This document shows positions 5,715 through 12,248 of a DNA stretch of 15,649 bases, one piece after another (within the stretch, counting starts at the first letter, position 1; the number at the start of each line of letters is the position of its first letter). The position numbers were made by a program, and so were the translations under genes. The notes below the pieces were generated by a model. That model made no database searches. It was not told where the DNA came from and saw nothing but the letters and a program-made list of their open reading frames with translations. This stretch comes from Acidobacteriota bacterium. GTDB taxonomy: Bacteria; Acidobacteriota; UBA6911; RPQK01; JADFOI01. The stretch is from positions 1 through 15,649 of the forward strand of contig JAPUKI010000084.1 of assembly GCA_027295745.1 (NCBI GenBank), in the 5' to 3' direction.

Positions 5715-6720
5715 TAGATTCCCCTCAAGTCAGCAGCGCCTGATGGAGTTCATCGAGCAAGAATTTCCTACCGGACCCAACCATCACCATGTCAGCAAGC
5801 TCTCCGGCGACGCCTCAACGCGCCAATATTTCCGATACATGAGCAAGTCTGGACAGTCTTTTGTCCTAGCCGCCTACCCAGAGCCCTTTGACCCGGACCG
5901 CTTCAACTATCGGCAGGTCTACCATCTCCTGAGTGATATCGGGCTTCCGGTCCCGAAAATCATCACTCTGGATGCGGAACTGGGCATCGTCCTTCAGGAA
6001 GACCTGGGAAACGAATCGCTTCAGGTCCGGCTCCTGACCGCTGCTAAGCAGGAACGCAGGGTTCTCCTGCGCCAGGCCATCGACTACATTGTCACCATCC
6101 AAAAGGAAGGCACCAGGGCATTGCAGCCGAAAATTGAGGCCTCTGTGCTGGCCTTCGACCAGGAGAAGTTGAACTCGGAACTCCTCTTTTTTGAGTGTCA
6201 TTACCTGAGAGGCTATAAAGGACTGAAAACGGCGGAGACAAAGAATTTAATGGATGAGTTCACAAGACTGGCGACAGAACTGGCTGGTTCCTCTCGCTTT
6301 CTCTGCCACCGCGACTATCACGTCCGCAACCTGATGTTGAAAGACGGCAAAATCTACATTACCGACTTCCAGGATGCACGCCAGGGCCCCGCCTCCTATG
6401 ATTTAGTATCGCTCCTGAAAGACTCCATCCAATTGGACACCCAGGAAGTGAACGAGTACCGAGATTACTACCTGGATCGAGCATCCCTCTCCCAAACAGG
6501 GGAGGATTTCATGCGCCAGTTTCACCTTATGTGCATTCAACGCTTGCTCAAGGCTCTGGGGACCTATGGCTTCCAGATCGTGACACGAGACAATTTTCTC
6601 TACCAGCAGTACGTGCCAGGTTCGCTGCACCGATCGCTCCTTTCCTTGCAAGCTGTTCCTGAATTTCCTTATATTCAAAGTATCGTTGAGGGGGATCTGC
6701 CCCCCCGTAAAAAATCATGA
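5701..6720 (+). CDS. AmgK-like anomeric sugar kinase (aminoglycoside phosphotransferase fold)
   Basis: This 339-residue kinase belongs to the COG3178 branch of the phosphotransferase fold. Characterised AmgK phosphorylates MurNAc and GlcNAc at carbon 1 in the cytoplasm, bypassing de novo UDP-MurNAc synthesis. Visible are the glycine-rich SGDASTRQYFR loop (35-45), the catalytic motif CHRDYHVRNLM with His203, Asp205 and Asn210, and the metal-binding ITDFQDARQGPASYDLVSLL from 220, whose DFQDA variant is typical of AmgK. It follows a MurU-like gene, the usual partner. The ATG at 5701 lies inside the repeat element, with AAAGG about 11 bases upstream; ATG 5743 (MEFIEQ) is an alternative that avoids the element. 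The stop overlaps the asnS start (ATGA), so the two genes are probably translated together. Kinase family is secure; the sugar is inferred. Confidence 0.85.
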   Translation: MIRGTRFPSSQQRLMEFIEQEFPTGPNHHHVSKLSGDASTRQYFRYMSKSGQSFVLAAYPEPFDPDRFNYRQVYHLLSDIGLPVPKIITLDAELGIVLQEDLGNESLQVRLLTAAKQERRVLLRQAIDYIVTIQKEGTRALQPKIEASVLAFDQEKLNSELLFFECHYLRGYKGLKTAETKNLMDEFTRLATELAGSSRFLCHRDYHVRNLMLKDGKIYITDFQDARQGPASYDLVSLLKDSIQLDTQEVNEYRDYYLDRASLSQTGEDFMRQFHLMCIQRLLKALGTYGFQIVTRDNFLYQQYVPGSLHRSLLSLQAVPEFPYIQSIVEGDLPPRKKS

Positions 6721-8009
6721 CTCACGTTTATATCGAAGATATCGCTGACCACGTGGAGAAGGAAGTCACATTAAAAGGTTGGCTCTACAACAAGACCGAC
6801 AAAGGGAAACTCCGCTTTCTGATGATCCGAGACGGCACGGGAATGATCCAGGCAGTAGTGTTTCAGAAAAACGTCTCGCCCGAGGTGTTTCAAGCCACCG
6901 ATACGCTCACTCAGGAATCCTCTCTCGTCGTTACAGGTAAGATCAAACAGGAAGAGCGCGCTGTGGGGGGCTTCGAGATGGATGTCAGCCATCTGGAGGC
7001 TATGCAAGTGGCGGAGACCTATCCCATTACGCCAAAAGAGCATGGGACTTCCTTTTTGATGGACAACCGCCACCTGTGGCTGCGCTCCTCGCGGCAGCAT
7101 TCGATCATGCGAGTCCGCAGCGAAATCATCAAAGCCTGCCGGGATTTCCTGGATGACCGTGGTTTTATCCTGGTCGACACACCCATCATCACTCCAGCGG
7201 CCTGTGAAGGGACAACCACCCTGTTCAAAATAGACTACTTTGACGAGACGGCTTATCTGACACAGAGCGGACAGCTTTACAACGAAGCAGCCTGCATGTC
7301 GGTGGGAAAGACCTACTGCTTTGGCCCCACCTTCCGGGCGGAAAAGTCGAAAACTCGCCGCCACCTGATGGAGTTCTGGATGATCGAACCGGAGGTTGCA
7401 TTTGCCGACCTGGACGACATCATGAACCTGGCCGAAGAGTACCTTTGCACCATCGTTGAGCGAGTGCTCACTGAAAGAAGAGAAGAGTTGAAAGCCCTGG
7501 AACGCGACTTTACTTTGCTGGAAGCAGTGCGGGCTCCCTTTCCGCGAATCAGCTACCACGACGCTTTCGACATTCTCGAAAAGGAGGGAACACAGACGCC
7601 AAGAGGCTCCGATTTCGGCGGAACCGATGAGACCATCGTCTCTGCTCACTTTGACCGACCGGTCATCGTCCATCGCTACCCCAAAACAATCAAAGCCTTT
7701 TACATGCAGCCCGATTCAAAAGATCCAGAACTGGCACTGTGCATGGACATTCTGGCACCGGAAGGCTATGGAGAAATTATCGGCGGCAGCCAGCGCATCC
7801 ACGACTATGACCTTTTGGTTGAGCGCATCCAGGAGCACAATCTCCCTATGGAAGCCTTCCAGTGGTATCTCGACCTACGCAAGTATGGAAGCGTGCCTCA
7901 TTCCGGTTTCGGAATGGGAGTGGAGCGCGTAGTAGCCTGGATTTGCGGTATCGACCACGTACGTGAAACGATCGCCTTCCCCCGGATGCTCTCTCGGATG
8001 TATCCGTAG
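6717..8009 (+). CDS. asnS: Asparaginyl-tRNA synthetase
   Basis: This 430-residue class IIb aminoacyl-tRNA synthetase charges tRNA-Asn with asparagine. Residues 1-105 form the OB-fold anticodon-binding domain (KGWLYNKTDKGKLRFLMIRD). The catalytic domain follows, with motif 1 around 130-160, motif 2 FRAEKSKTRRHLMEFWMIEP (207-226) and motif 3 GFGMGVERVVAW near 403-414. The RRHLMEFWMIEPE run separates AsnRS from AspRS, which has a different sequence after the Arg. The length is normal for AsnRS. The ATG overlaps the stop of the AmgK-like gene by four bases, which supports this start and translational coupling. Its presence implies direct charging of Asn, at least in part, instead of sole dependence on the GatCAB amidotransferase route. 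Confidence 0.96.
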   Translation: MTHVYIEDIADHVEKEVTLKGWLYNKTDKGKLRFLMIRDGTGMIQAVVFQKNVSPEVFQATDTLTQESSLVVTGKIKQEERAVGGFEMDVSHLEAMQVAETYPITPKEHGTSFLMDNRHLWLRSSRQHSIMRVRSEIIKACRDFLDDRGFILVDTPIITPAACEGTTTLFKIDYFDETAYLTQSGQLYNEAACMSVGKTYCFGPTFRAEKSKTRRHLMEFWMIEPEVAFADLDDIMNLAEEYLCTIVERVLTERREELKALERDFTLLEAVRAPFPRISYHDAFDILEKEGTQTPRGSDFGGTDETIVSAHFDRPVIVHRYPKTIKAFYMQPDSKDPELALCMDILAPEGYGEIIGGSQRIHDYDLLVERIQEHNLPMEAFQWYLDLRKYGSVPHSGFGMGVERVVAWICGIDHVRETIAFPRMLSRMYP

Positions 8010-8012
8010 AAA

Positions 8013-8097
8013 CCCTGACAACTGACAGCTGACAGCTGACAGCTGACGAAAGACAATAGACTCCTCCTGTCTGTTGTGTGCTGTGTGCTGTGTTGCT
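8013..8097. repeat. Heptamer-phased array R5 (asnS-folD gap) with strand switch
   Basis: From 8013 CTGACAA/CTGACAG units repeat every seven bases after the asnS stop. From about 8066 the words change to GTGTGCT-type units that lead up to folD. A-type words lie 5' of T-type words, as in the other gaps that hold both kinds. Confidence 0.8.
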
Positions 8098-8112
8098 AAC
8101 ATCAGCCCTCCT

Positions 8113-9036
8113 ATGAAGACTCGGATTCTGGATGGTAAAGAAGTTGCCCAGGCGATCAAAGAGGAAGTTGCAGCAGAGATTCAAAAGCTTGCCCAGGAGA
8201 ACCTGGTACCCGGCTTGGCCACTGTCCTGGTAGGTGCAAATCCGGCCTCTCAGCTGTACGTGCGCAGCAAGACCCGCACCTGTAAAGAGCTGGGCATGCA
8301 TTCTGAAGCCATCCAGCTTTCCAGCCAAACCACGACGGAGGAACTACTCCAGGTCATCGATCGACTCAACCAGGCCGATGAGATTGATGCGATTCTTGTC
8401 CAACTTCCCTTGCCCGATCAGATCGATGAGGAACGAATCCTCCTGGCGGTCCGCCCCGACAAAGATGTGGACGGATTCCATCCCCAGAATGTTGGCCATC
8501 TTGTCTCCGGAAAAGTGGGCCTTGCACCCTGTACCCCAATGGGAATCATGTATTTGCTGAAAAGAGAGGGTGTCATACTGAAAGGAGCGGAAGCAGTCGT
8601 GGTGGGACGCAGCAACCTCGTCGGCAAACCCTTAGCATTTTTGCTGCTTCACCAGCATGCAACCGTCACGCTTTGTCACTCCCGCACCCGCGACTTGCCC
8701 GCTGTGTGTCGCCGGGCAGACATCCTGGTGGCAGCCGTTGGACAGCCCGCCCTACTGACTCGAGACTACCTCAAAGAGGGAGTCGTCATCATCGACGTGG
8801 GAACAAACCGCGTTGAAAGCGTAGAGGAAGGCATACGCCTCTTTGGGAAAGACTCGGAGAGAATCGCCCGAATTCAAGCGAAGGGTTATACCCTGGTGGG
8901 CGATGTTCATCCTCGCGACCCCATTGGTGTGGCCAAGGCCGTGACTCCAGTCCCGGGCGGCGTCGGTCCCCTGACCATCGCTCATCTCATGAAAAATACC
9001 GTTACAGCATGCACTATGCGACGAGGAGGAAAGTAG
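8113..9036 (+). CDS. folD: Bifunctional methylenetetrahydrofolate dehydrogenase/cyclohydrolase
   Basis: This 307-residue FolD interconverts 5,10-methylene-, 5,10-methenyl- and 10-formyl-tetrahydrofolate in the cytoplasm, feeding purine and formyl-methionine synthesis. Visible are YVRSKTRTCKELG (49-61) with the catalytic Lys53, VQLPLP near 101-106, DKDVDGFHPQNVG near 117-129, CTPMGI near 138-143, the NADP-binding VVGRSNLVGKP loop and the C-terminal signature PVPGGVGPLTIA. The length is slightly above the usual 280-300. The frame is open from 8074, but the extra residues come from the heptamer array; ATG 8113 gives the normal MKTRILDGK start. No Shine-Dalgarno sequence is visible. It is convergent with the propeller gene downstream. 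Confidence 0.96.
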   Translation: MKTRILDGKEVAQAIKEEVAAEIQKLAQENLVPGLATVLVGANPASQLYVRSKTRTCKELGMHSEAIQLSSQTTTEELLQVIDRLNQADEIDAILVQLPLPDQIDEERILLAVRPDKDVDGFHPQNVGHLVSGKVGLAPCTPMGIMYLLKREGVILKGAEAVVVGRSNLVGKPLAFLLLHQHATVTLCHSRTRDLPAVCRRADILVAAVGQPALLTRDYLKEGVVIIDVGTNRVESVEEGIRLFGKDSERIARIQAKGYTLVGDVHPRDPIGVAKAVTPVPGGVGPLTIAHLMKNTVTACTMRRGGK

Positions 9037-9048
9037 CTCCCGCCTCCA

Positions 9049-9089
9049 GCGCGCTTCGCGTGCCTTCCAGGTTTCAAGTTCCAGGCTTC
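9049..9089. repeat. 41-base inverted repeat, left arm (flanks the propeller gene)
   Basis: The arm begins GCGCGCTTCGCG and continues into a TTCCAGG TTTCAAG heptamer run. Its reverse complement recurs at 10253-10293 with four mismatches in 41 by hand alignment. The two arms enclose the YVTN propeller gene and the arrays next to it. Confidence 0.7.
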
Positions 9090-9188
9090 AGGTTCTCCGC
9101 CGCTCTGTTGTCAGCTGTCAGGTGTCAGCTGTCAGTGGGTCAGCAGGTGTCAGTGGGTCAGCAGCTGTCAGCTGTTAGCTGTCAGCTG
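9061..9188. repeat. Heptamer-phased array R6 (folD/propeller convergent gap)
   Basis: A TTCCAGG TTTCAAG section (about 9065-9090) is followed from about 9107 by GTCAGCT/GTCAGGT units, with two longer inserted GTGGGTCAGCAG segments. On the coding strand of the propeller gene these read as AGCTGAC words just after its stop. The array runs right up to the stop codon at 9189-9191. Confidence 0.8.
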
Positions 9189-10145
9189 CTACTGGATCTC
9201 GTAGACGAAGACTCGGTTGTCCTTTTCGGCGGTGATGTATGCGAAACGATCATCGGGTGAGAGTTTAATATCAATTGGATGCTTGCCGACCTTGACGCTG
9301 GTGATCTTCTCAAAGTCGGCTGAATACACAGAGAGCATGTTGTCTCCCGTCTCCACCACAAAGATCAACCCATCTTGGCTCACGGCGATTGAAAATGGCT
9401 TGGAGCCGACGCTGACACGCCGAACTTCCTTCAGATCGATCAAGTCCACCACGGAAATATCGTCTGATCTACTGTTGGAGACGTATAAAGTGTTTCCGTC
9501 GGGTGAAAGGGCCAGGGCATCAGGACCCAGCCCAACCGGCAATTGCTTGATCACTTTGCGACTGGCCGTTTCGATGATGTAGAGGTCATTGGAACCGCCG
9601 CATGCCACAAAAAGAAGGTCGCCCAGCGCTGAGACCACGGCTGCCAGTGGTCGCACACCGACGATTATCTCTCCCAGGACGCGGTGACTGGATGTGTCGA
9701 TGACGTCGATTCTGCCGATCGCCCCCCTACCGAAATTGGTGACAAAAGCCTGAGAGCCATTGGGGGAGATCGCTATATTGCTGGGCATTTCTCCCACCTT
9801 AATGTCGTCCAGAATCTCATAAGTGTTGATGTCAATCACCTTGACCAGCCCGCCTGCCAGATTGGTGACAAAGATCTTGTCCACAACCGGAGCGACTGCG
9901 ATACCGACGGGTTCGTGGCCGGCGTAGAAGTCCTCTTTCTTGCTCCTGTCCGCCGTGTCGATCACCGAGATCTCATCGGATGCGAAGTTGGTGACAAAGA
10001 GCCAACGGCCATCCGGGCTGAGGGCGGCATAGGTGGGAGCTTTGCCTACTTTGAGCTTGTCAATCTGAGAGATGCGAACCGCTGATAGGCTCGTCAGTGA
10101 GATCAAAATGAGTATGGCTGTTCTTGTGAGTTTAGTCCTTCTCAT
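9189..10145 (-). CDS. Exported seven-bladed YVTN beta-propeller protein
   Basis: This 318-residue protein opens with a positively charged start (MRRTKLTR) and a hydrophobic stretch ILILISLTSLSA, a likely Sec signal peptide with cleavage near residue 22, so it probably acts outside the cytoplasm. The rest is built of seven repeats of about 40 residues. Each begins with a VG-x-x-P-like turn (VGKAP, AGHEP, VGEMP, VGVRP, VGLGP, VGSKP, VGKHP) and holds a SPDG turn and a FVTN-type strand, the hallmark of the YVTN/NHL-like propeller group. Such proteins usually bind ligands or partner proteins; no catalytic residues can be assigned. It stands alone on its strand, flanked by an inverted repeat pair. 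The ATG at 10143-10145 gives the signal peptide and is well supported. Confidence 0.88.
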   Translation of the reverse strand: MRRTKLTRTAILILISLTSLSAVRISQIDKLKVGKAPTYAALSPDGRWLFVTNFASDEISVIDTADRSKKEDFYAGHEPVGIAVAPVVDKIFVTNLAGGLVKVIDINTYEILDDIKVGEMPSNIAISPNGSQAFVTNFGRGAIGRIDVIDTSSHRVLGEIIVGVRPLAAVVSALGDLLFVACGGSNDLYIIETASRKVIKQLPVGLGPDALALSPDGNTLYVSNSRSDDISVVDLIDLKEVRRVSVGSKPFSIAVSQDGLIFVVETGDNMLSVYSADFEKITSVKVGKHPIDIKLSPDDRFAYITAEKDNRVFVYEIQ

Positions 10146-10208
10146 CGTTGGTCAGTAGTTGCAAGTTACCAGTTTCACGGTCAATCTTCAATAGACCGAA
10201 AGAAGGAC

Positions 10209-10278
10209 TTAGGAGGCAGGAGGCAGGAGTCAGGAGAAAAGGCCTTGAATTTGAAAGCTGGAACTTGAAACCTGGAAC
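10209..10278. repeat. Heptamer-phased array R7 upstream of the propeller gene
   Basis: AGGAGGC, AGGAGTC and AGGAGAA units (10211-10238) give way to GAACTTG, AAACCTG and GAACG units (10260-10280). The same two word types occur in the same order in array R4. On the coding strand of the propeller gene they read T/C-rich, placed before its start. Confidence 0.8.
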
Positions 10279-10293
10279 GCGCGCGAAGCGCGC
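10253..10293. repeat. 41-base inverted repeat, right arm
   Basis: This is the reverse-complement partner of 9049-9089, with 37 of 41 bases matching by hand. It ends in a GCGCGCGAAGCGCGC hairpin-like core and directly abuts the outer palindrome that begins at 10295. Confidence 0.7.
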
Positions 10294-10294
10294 C

Positions 10295-10798
10295 AGCCCG
10301 CATTTCTCACACCAGGTCTTCGCGAGCCACTCGTGGCGCGCGGCGAAAGGACCGGCCTGAGTGCGTTGCGCCACGCGTGACCCGCAAGCGGGTGCCCCCA
10401 GGCCCCCGCAAATGTACTTGAGTACGTGAGTGCCTCGTTTCATAGATATGGTGGTGTTTGCTGATGGGTCTTGCGAGGCGAGATCAAGGAGCAAGGAGAA
10501 GGCGATGCAGGGACATCGGCGACGACAAGCGACACAGAGGTCGTCCGCAACCCCCATCAGCCCGAAGGGTGGCGGCGGGACGGCATCGATTTCTTTGTCC
10601 CTCCTCCTCCGTGATGCACACAGACATCTCGTCGTCGTCGCTTCGCGAACTCGACGCCGTCGCGCTCGCCACAAACACCACCCTATCTATGAAGCGAGGC
10701 ACAAAGGAGGCCGAGGGGTACCCGCTTGCGGGTCGTGCAACGCAGTCAGGTCGGATCATTGCGCCGATGCAGCAGAGCGGGTCTGAGAAGTGCGGGCT
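10295..10798. repeat. Outer imperfect palindrome of about 504 bases enclosing element copy 2
   Basis: AGCCCGCATTTCTCACACC at 10295-10313 pairs with GGTCTGAGAAGTGCGGGCT at 10780-10798 (17 of 19). Further in, CCTGAGTGCGTTGC and ACCCGCAAGCGGGT at 10356-10393 pair with the region 10718-10749 (ACCCGCTTGCGGGT, then GCAACGCAGTCAGG). The 273-base element lies in the middle. The right end overlaps the stop codon of the flippase-like gene. No transposase is present, and copy 1 of the element has no such outer arms. Confidence 0.7.
10430..10702. repeat. 273-base inverted-repeat element, copy 2
   Basis: It starts GTGCCTCG and ends CGAGGCAC, and is exactly the same length as copy 1 (5442-5714). The terminal arms match each other at 29 of 31 positions. 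Relative to copy 1, at least four arm pairs change on both sides together (element positions 16/258, 24/250, 26/248, 27/247), and one internal pair (158/224) changes from T-A to C-G. The central block GCTGATGGGTCTTGCGAGGC is unchanged. Confidence 0.8.
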
Positions 10799-11773
10799 AC
10801 GACTCGGCCTTCGCTACCATCTCGTCCAGATGTTCCTCCCTCTTATAGAGGGAGTACAGAATGGATCCGGGAATTGCAGTCAGCAAATAGACGAAGAAAG
10901 TGACCAGAGACAGGCTTACAGCCATTTCCACGGGAAACCCAATCTGCGAAAAAAGCAGATAGAAAAGACTTTCGCGCAGACCGATGCCGTTGATGGTCAA
11001 AGGGACCATGATACTCAGGTTAATGAGAGGAACAAAGATCAGAAAGATCCCAAAGGGAGCGTGAATATCAATGGCCAGTGCTGCGATCCAAACTATTACC
11101 ACGGCCAGAAGCTGGATGAGCAGGGACAGGAGAAAGGCCATGATCATGGATGACCTGTTACCCAGAAGCCTGCTCAATCCCCCATAAACCAACTCCATTT
11201 TAGCCTCGATCTGTTGCAGGTGTCTTTTCCTCAAAAAGAAGCTGATTTTCCGGTGCATCCAGGAATGAAAAAGCATCAGATTGCCCAGGAGATACAAAGT
11301 GATGAAGACCAGAAAGACATAAAGTAAAGGTATCCCTTCCACGCTGATGTTCTCGAGGGAGGCAAAAAGGGTTCCGATAACGAGCAAAGCGCAAAGACCC
11401 GCACTTCGCTCTAAAACGGTGGTGGTCAGCGTGGTCGACATTCCTCGGTCTTTTCGTTTGGACAGATAGTAGGCCCGGAAGAAGTCTCCACCGATGCCTG
11501 AGGGCAAAAACAGATTAAAAAAAAATCCGATAAAGGTGATCTTGGCCAGGGGTGAAAAGTCGATGTGGATGTCGAAGTTGACGAGGATCGTCCTCCATCG
11601 AAAGACGGAGAGTAAAACGCTGAGAACATGTACAAGGGTCGCAACAGGATCAGAATGGGATTAGCCGAGAGAAGAATAGCCACCAGCTCTCCCAAATCCA
11701 TTATATATGCGAGAAAAAACAGCAAAGCAAGGGTGATGGTGGCTTTCGTGAGAACCTTTCCCCGGTCAGACAT
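10797..11773 (-). pseudogene. Flippase-like / lysylphosphatidylglycerol synthase TM-family protein, broken by a one-base frameshift
   Basis: Two frames together make one membrane protein of about 325 residues of the UPF0104/YbhN (AglD-like) family, thought to move or modify lipids in the membrane. The N-terminal piece reads MSDRGKVLTKATITLALLFF and ends correctly at ANPILIL (about 11643). The family sequence then resumes in another frame with ATLVHVLSVLLSVFRWRTIL and reaches FFFNLFLPSGIGGDFFRAYY and the C-terminal half, including PLTINGIGLRE. Adding one G after TT at about 11641 on the minus strand restores the whole. No homopolymer lies at the break; the nine-T run near 11517 is in frame. 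The distal piece has only MPSGIGG as an ATG start, well inside the fold. It is either a real mutation or a base-calling error. Confidence 0.8.
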
Positions 11774-11783
11774 GAGTACTCAA

Positions 11784-11813
11784 ATTGTGGCAAAATTGCA
11801 AGACGCACGTCAA
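11784..11813 (-). promoter_or_regulatory. Candidate promoter for the flippase-like gene
   Basis: Reading the minus strand, TTGACG (plus 11808-11813) is followed after 18 bases by CACAAT (plus 11784-11789). The ATG comes ten bases further. The -10 box is only four of six to consensus. It would overlap the divergent promoter for the FmdB-like gene and leave a very short leader. Confidence 0.35.
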
Positions 11814-11824
11814 CGTCCTATAAT
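11796..11824 (+). promoter_or_regulatory. Strong-looking sigma-70 promoter giving a near-leaderless FmdB-like mRNA
   Basis: TTGCAA at 11796-11801 (four of six) and a perfect TATAAT at 11819-11824 are spaced by exactly 17 bases. The expected start of transcription is near 11831, only about three bases before the ATG at 11834. No Shine-Dalgarno sequence fits, so translation would be leaderless or nearly so. Confidence 0.6.
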
Positions 11825-11833
11825 CCTGTGGGT

Positions 11834-12214
11834 ATGCCGGTTTACGAATACTTATGCCAGAAATGCGGGAGGCACTTTTCCCGTTTTTTCTGGAGGATTT
11901 CCGACGCCGATGGAACCCTGTGCCGCTGTGGTAGTGCTAAGCTCGAGCAACTCGTCTCAAGGGTTTCAATGCCGCGCTCGGAGGAGAGCCGTCTGGAGAA
12001 CCTGGCCGATCCATCGGGATGGGGCGACGTCGATGAAAGCGACCCAAAATCAATGGCTCGCATGATGAAAAAGATGGGGAATGAAATGGGCGAAGATCTG
12101 GGACCGGAATTCAGTGAGGTTGTAGACAGGCTTGAAGCAGGAGAGGATCCTGAGTCCATTGAGAGTTCCCTGGGCGCAACAGGAGGTGCCGGCGACACAG
12201 ACAACCTGTTCTGA
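11834..12214 (+). CDS. FmdB-family zinc-ribbon protein
   Basis: This 126-residue protein starts with the FmdB/CxxC-CxxC regulatory-protein zinc ribbon: MPVYEYLCQKCG, with Cys8 and Cys11 as the first knuckle and Cys30 and Cys32 (CRCG) as the second. The second knuckle is C-x-C here. The family's function is poorly known; a role in regulation has been proposed from the original fmdB gene. After residue 45 the chain is acidic and Met-rich (ARMMKKMGNEMGEDLGPEF) and likely helical. GTG at 11828 is in frame, but ATG 11834 gives the conserved MPVYEY start. A perfect TATAAT ends ten bases before it. The UpxY-like gene follows after 34 bases and probably shares the transcript. Confidence 0.85.
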   Translation: MPVYEYLCQKCGRHFSRFFWRISDADGTLCRCGSAKLEQLVSRVSMPRSEESRLENLADPSGWGDVDESDPKSMARMMKKMGNEMGEDLGPEFSEVVDRLEAGEDPESIESSLGATGGAGDTDNLF

Positions 12215-12236
12215 CGGATTTTGACGCAGCCTGGCG

Positions 12237-12242
12237 AAAGGA
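12237..12242 (+). promoter_or_regulatory. Ribosome binding site of the UpxY-like gene
   Basis: AAAGGA lies six bases before ATG 12249. It supports that start over the in-frame GTG at 12246. It is one of the few clear Shine-Dalgarno matches in the window. Confidence 0.6.
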
Positions 12243-12248
12243 TTTGTG

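Larger units (their letters stand above)
10146..10796. other. 650-base stretch without a credible gene
   Basis: The stretch between the propeller start and the flippase-like stop holds the heptamer array R7, one arm of a 41-base inverted repeat, and a nested palindrome around element copy 2. Long open frames exist on both strands because the DNA is GC-rich and made of CGA/CGTCGT runs. None resembles a known protein, and the differences between the two element copies change the encoded residues freely, so no gene is called here. Confidence 0.75.

Noticed and set aside
5442..5717. Open frames of about 91 (plus) and 72 (minus) codons inside both copies of the 273-base element, starting VPRFI on either strand
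   Set aside because: Both strands look alike at the start only because the ends are inverted repeats. In the plus frame about 24 of 91 residues differ for 41 base changes, so there is no sign of selection on protein, and the composition is Arg/Ser-rich low complexity.
6771..7673. 300-codon minus-strand open frame antisense to asnS
   Set aside because: It is fully covered by a confidently identified synthetase gene. Cys/His/Val-rich composition is typical of an antisense shadow.
10132..10674. 180-codon minus-strand open frame and an overlapping 231-codon plus frame at 10458-11153
   Set aside because: They run through repeats, CGA/CGT tracts and, for the plus frame, antisense to the flippase-like gene. 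There is no family resemblance and no start signal.
11517..11525. Nine-base A/T homopolymer as the cause of the flippase frameshift
   Set aside because: The frame through the run (GFFFNLF) is the correct family frame. The break lies about 115 bases further toward the gene start.
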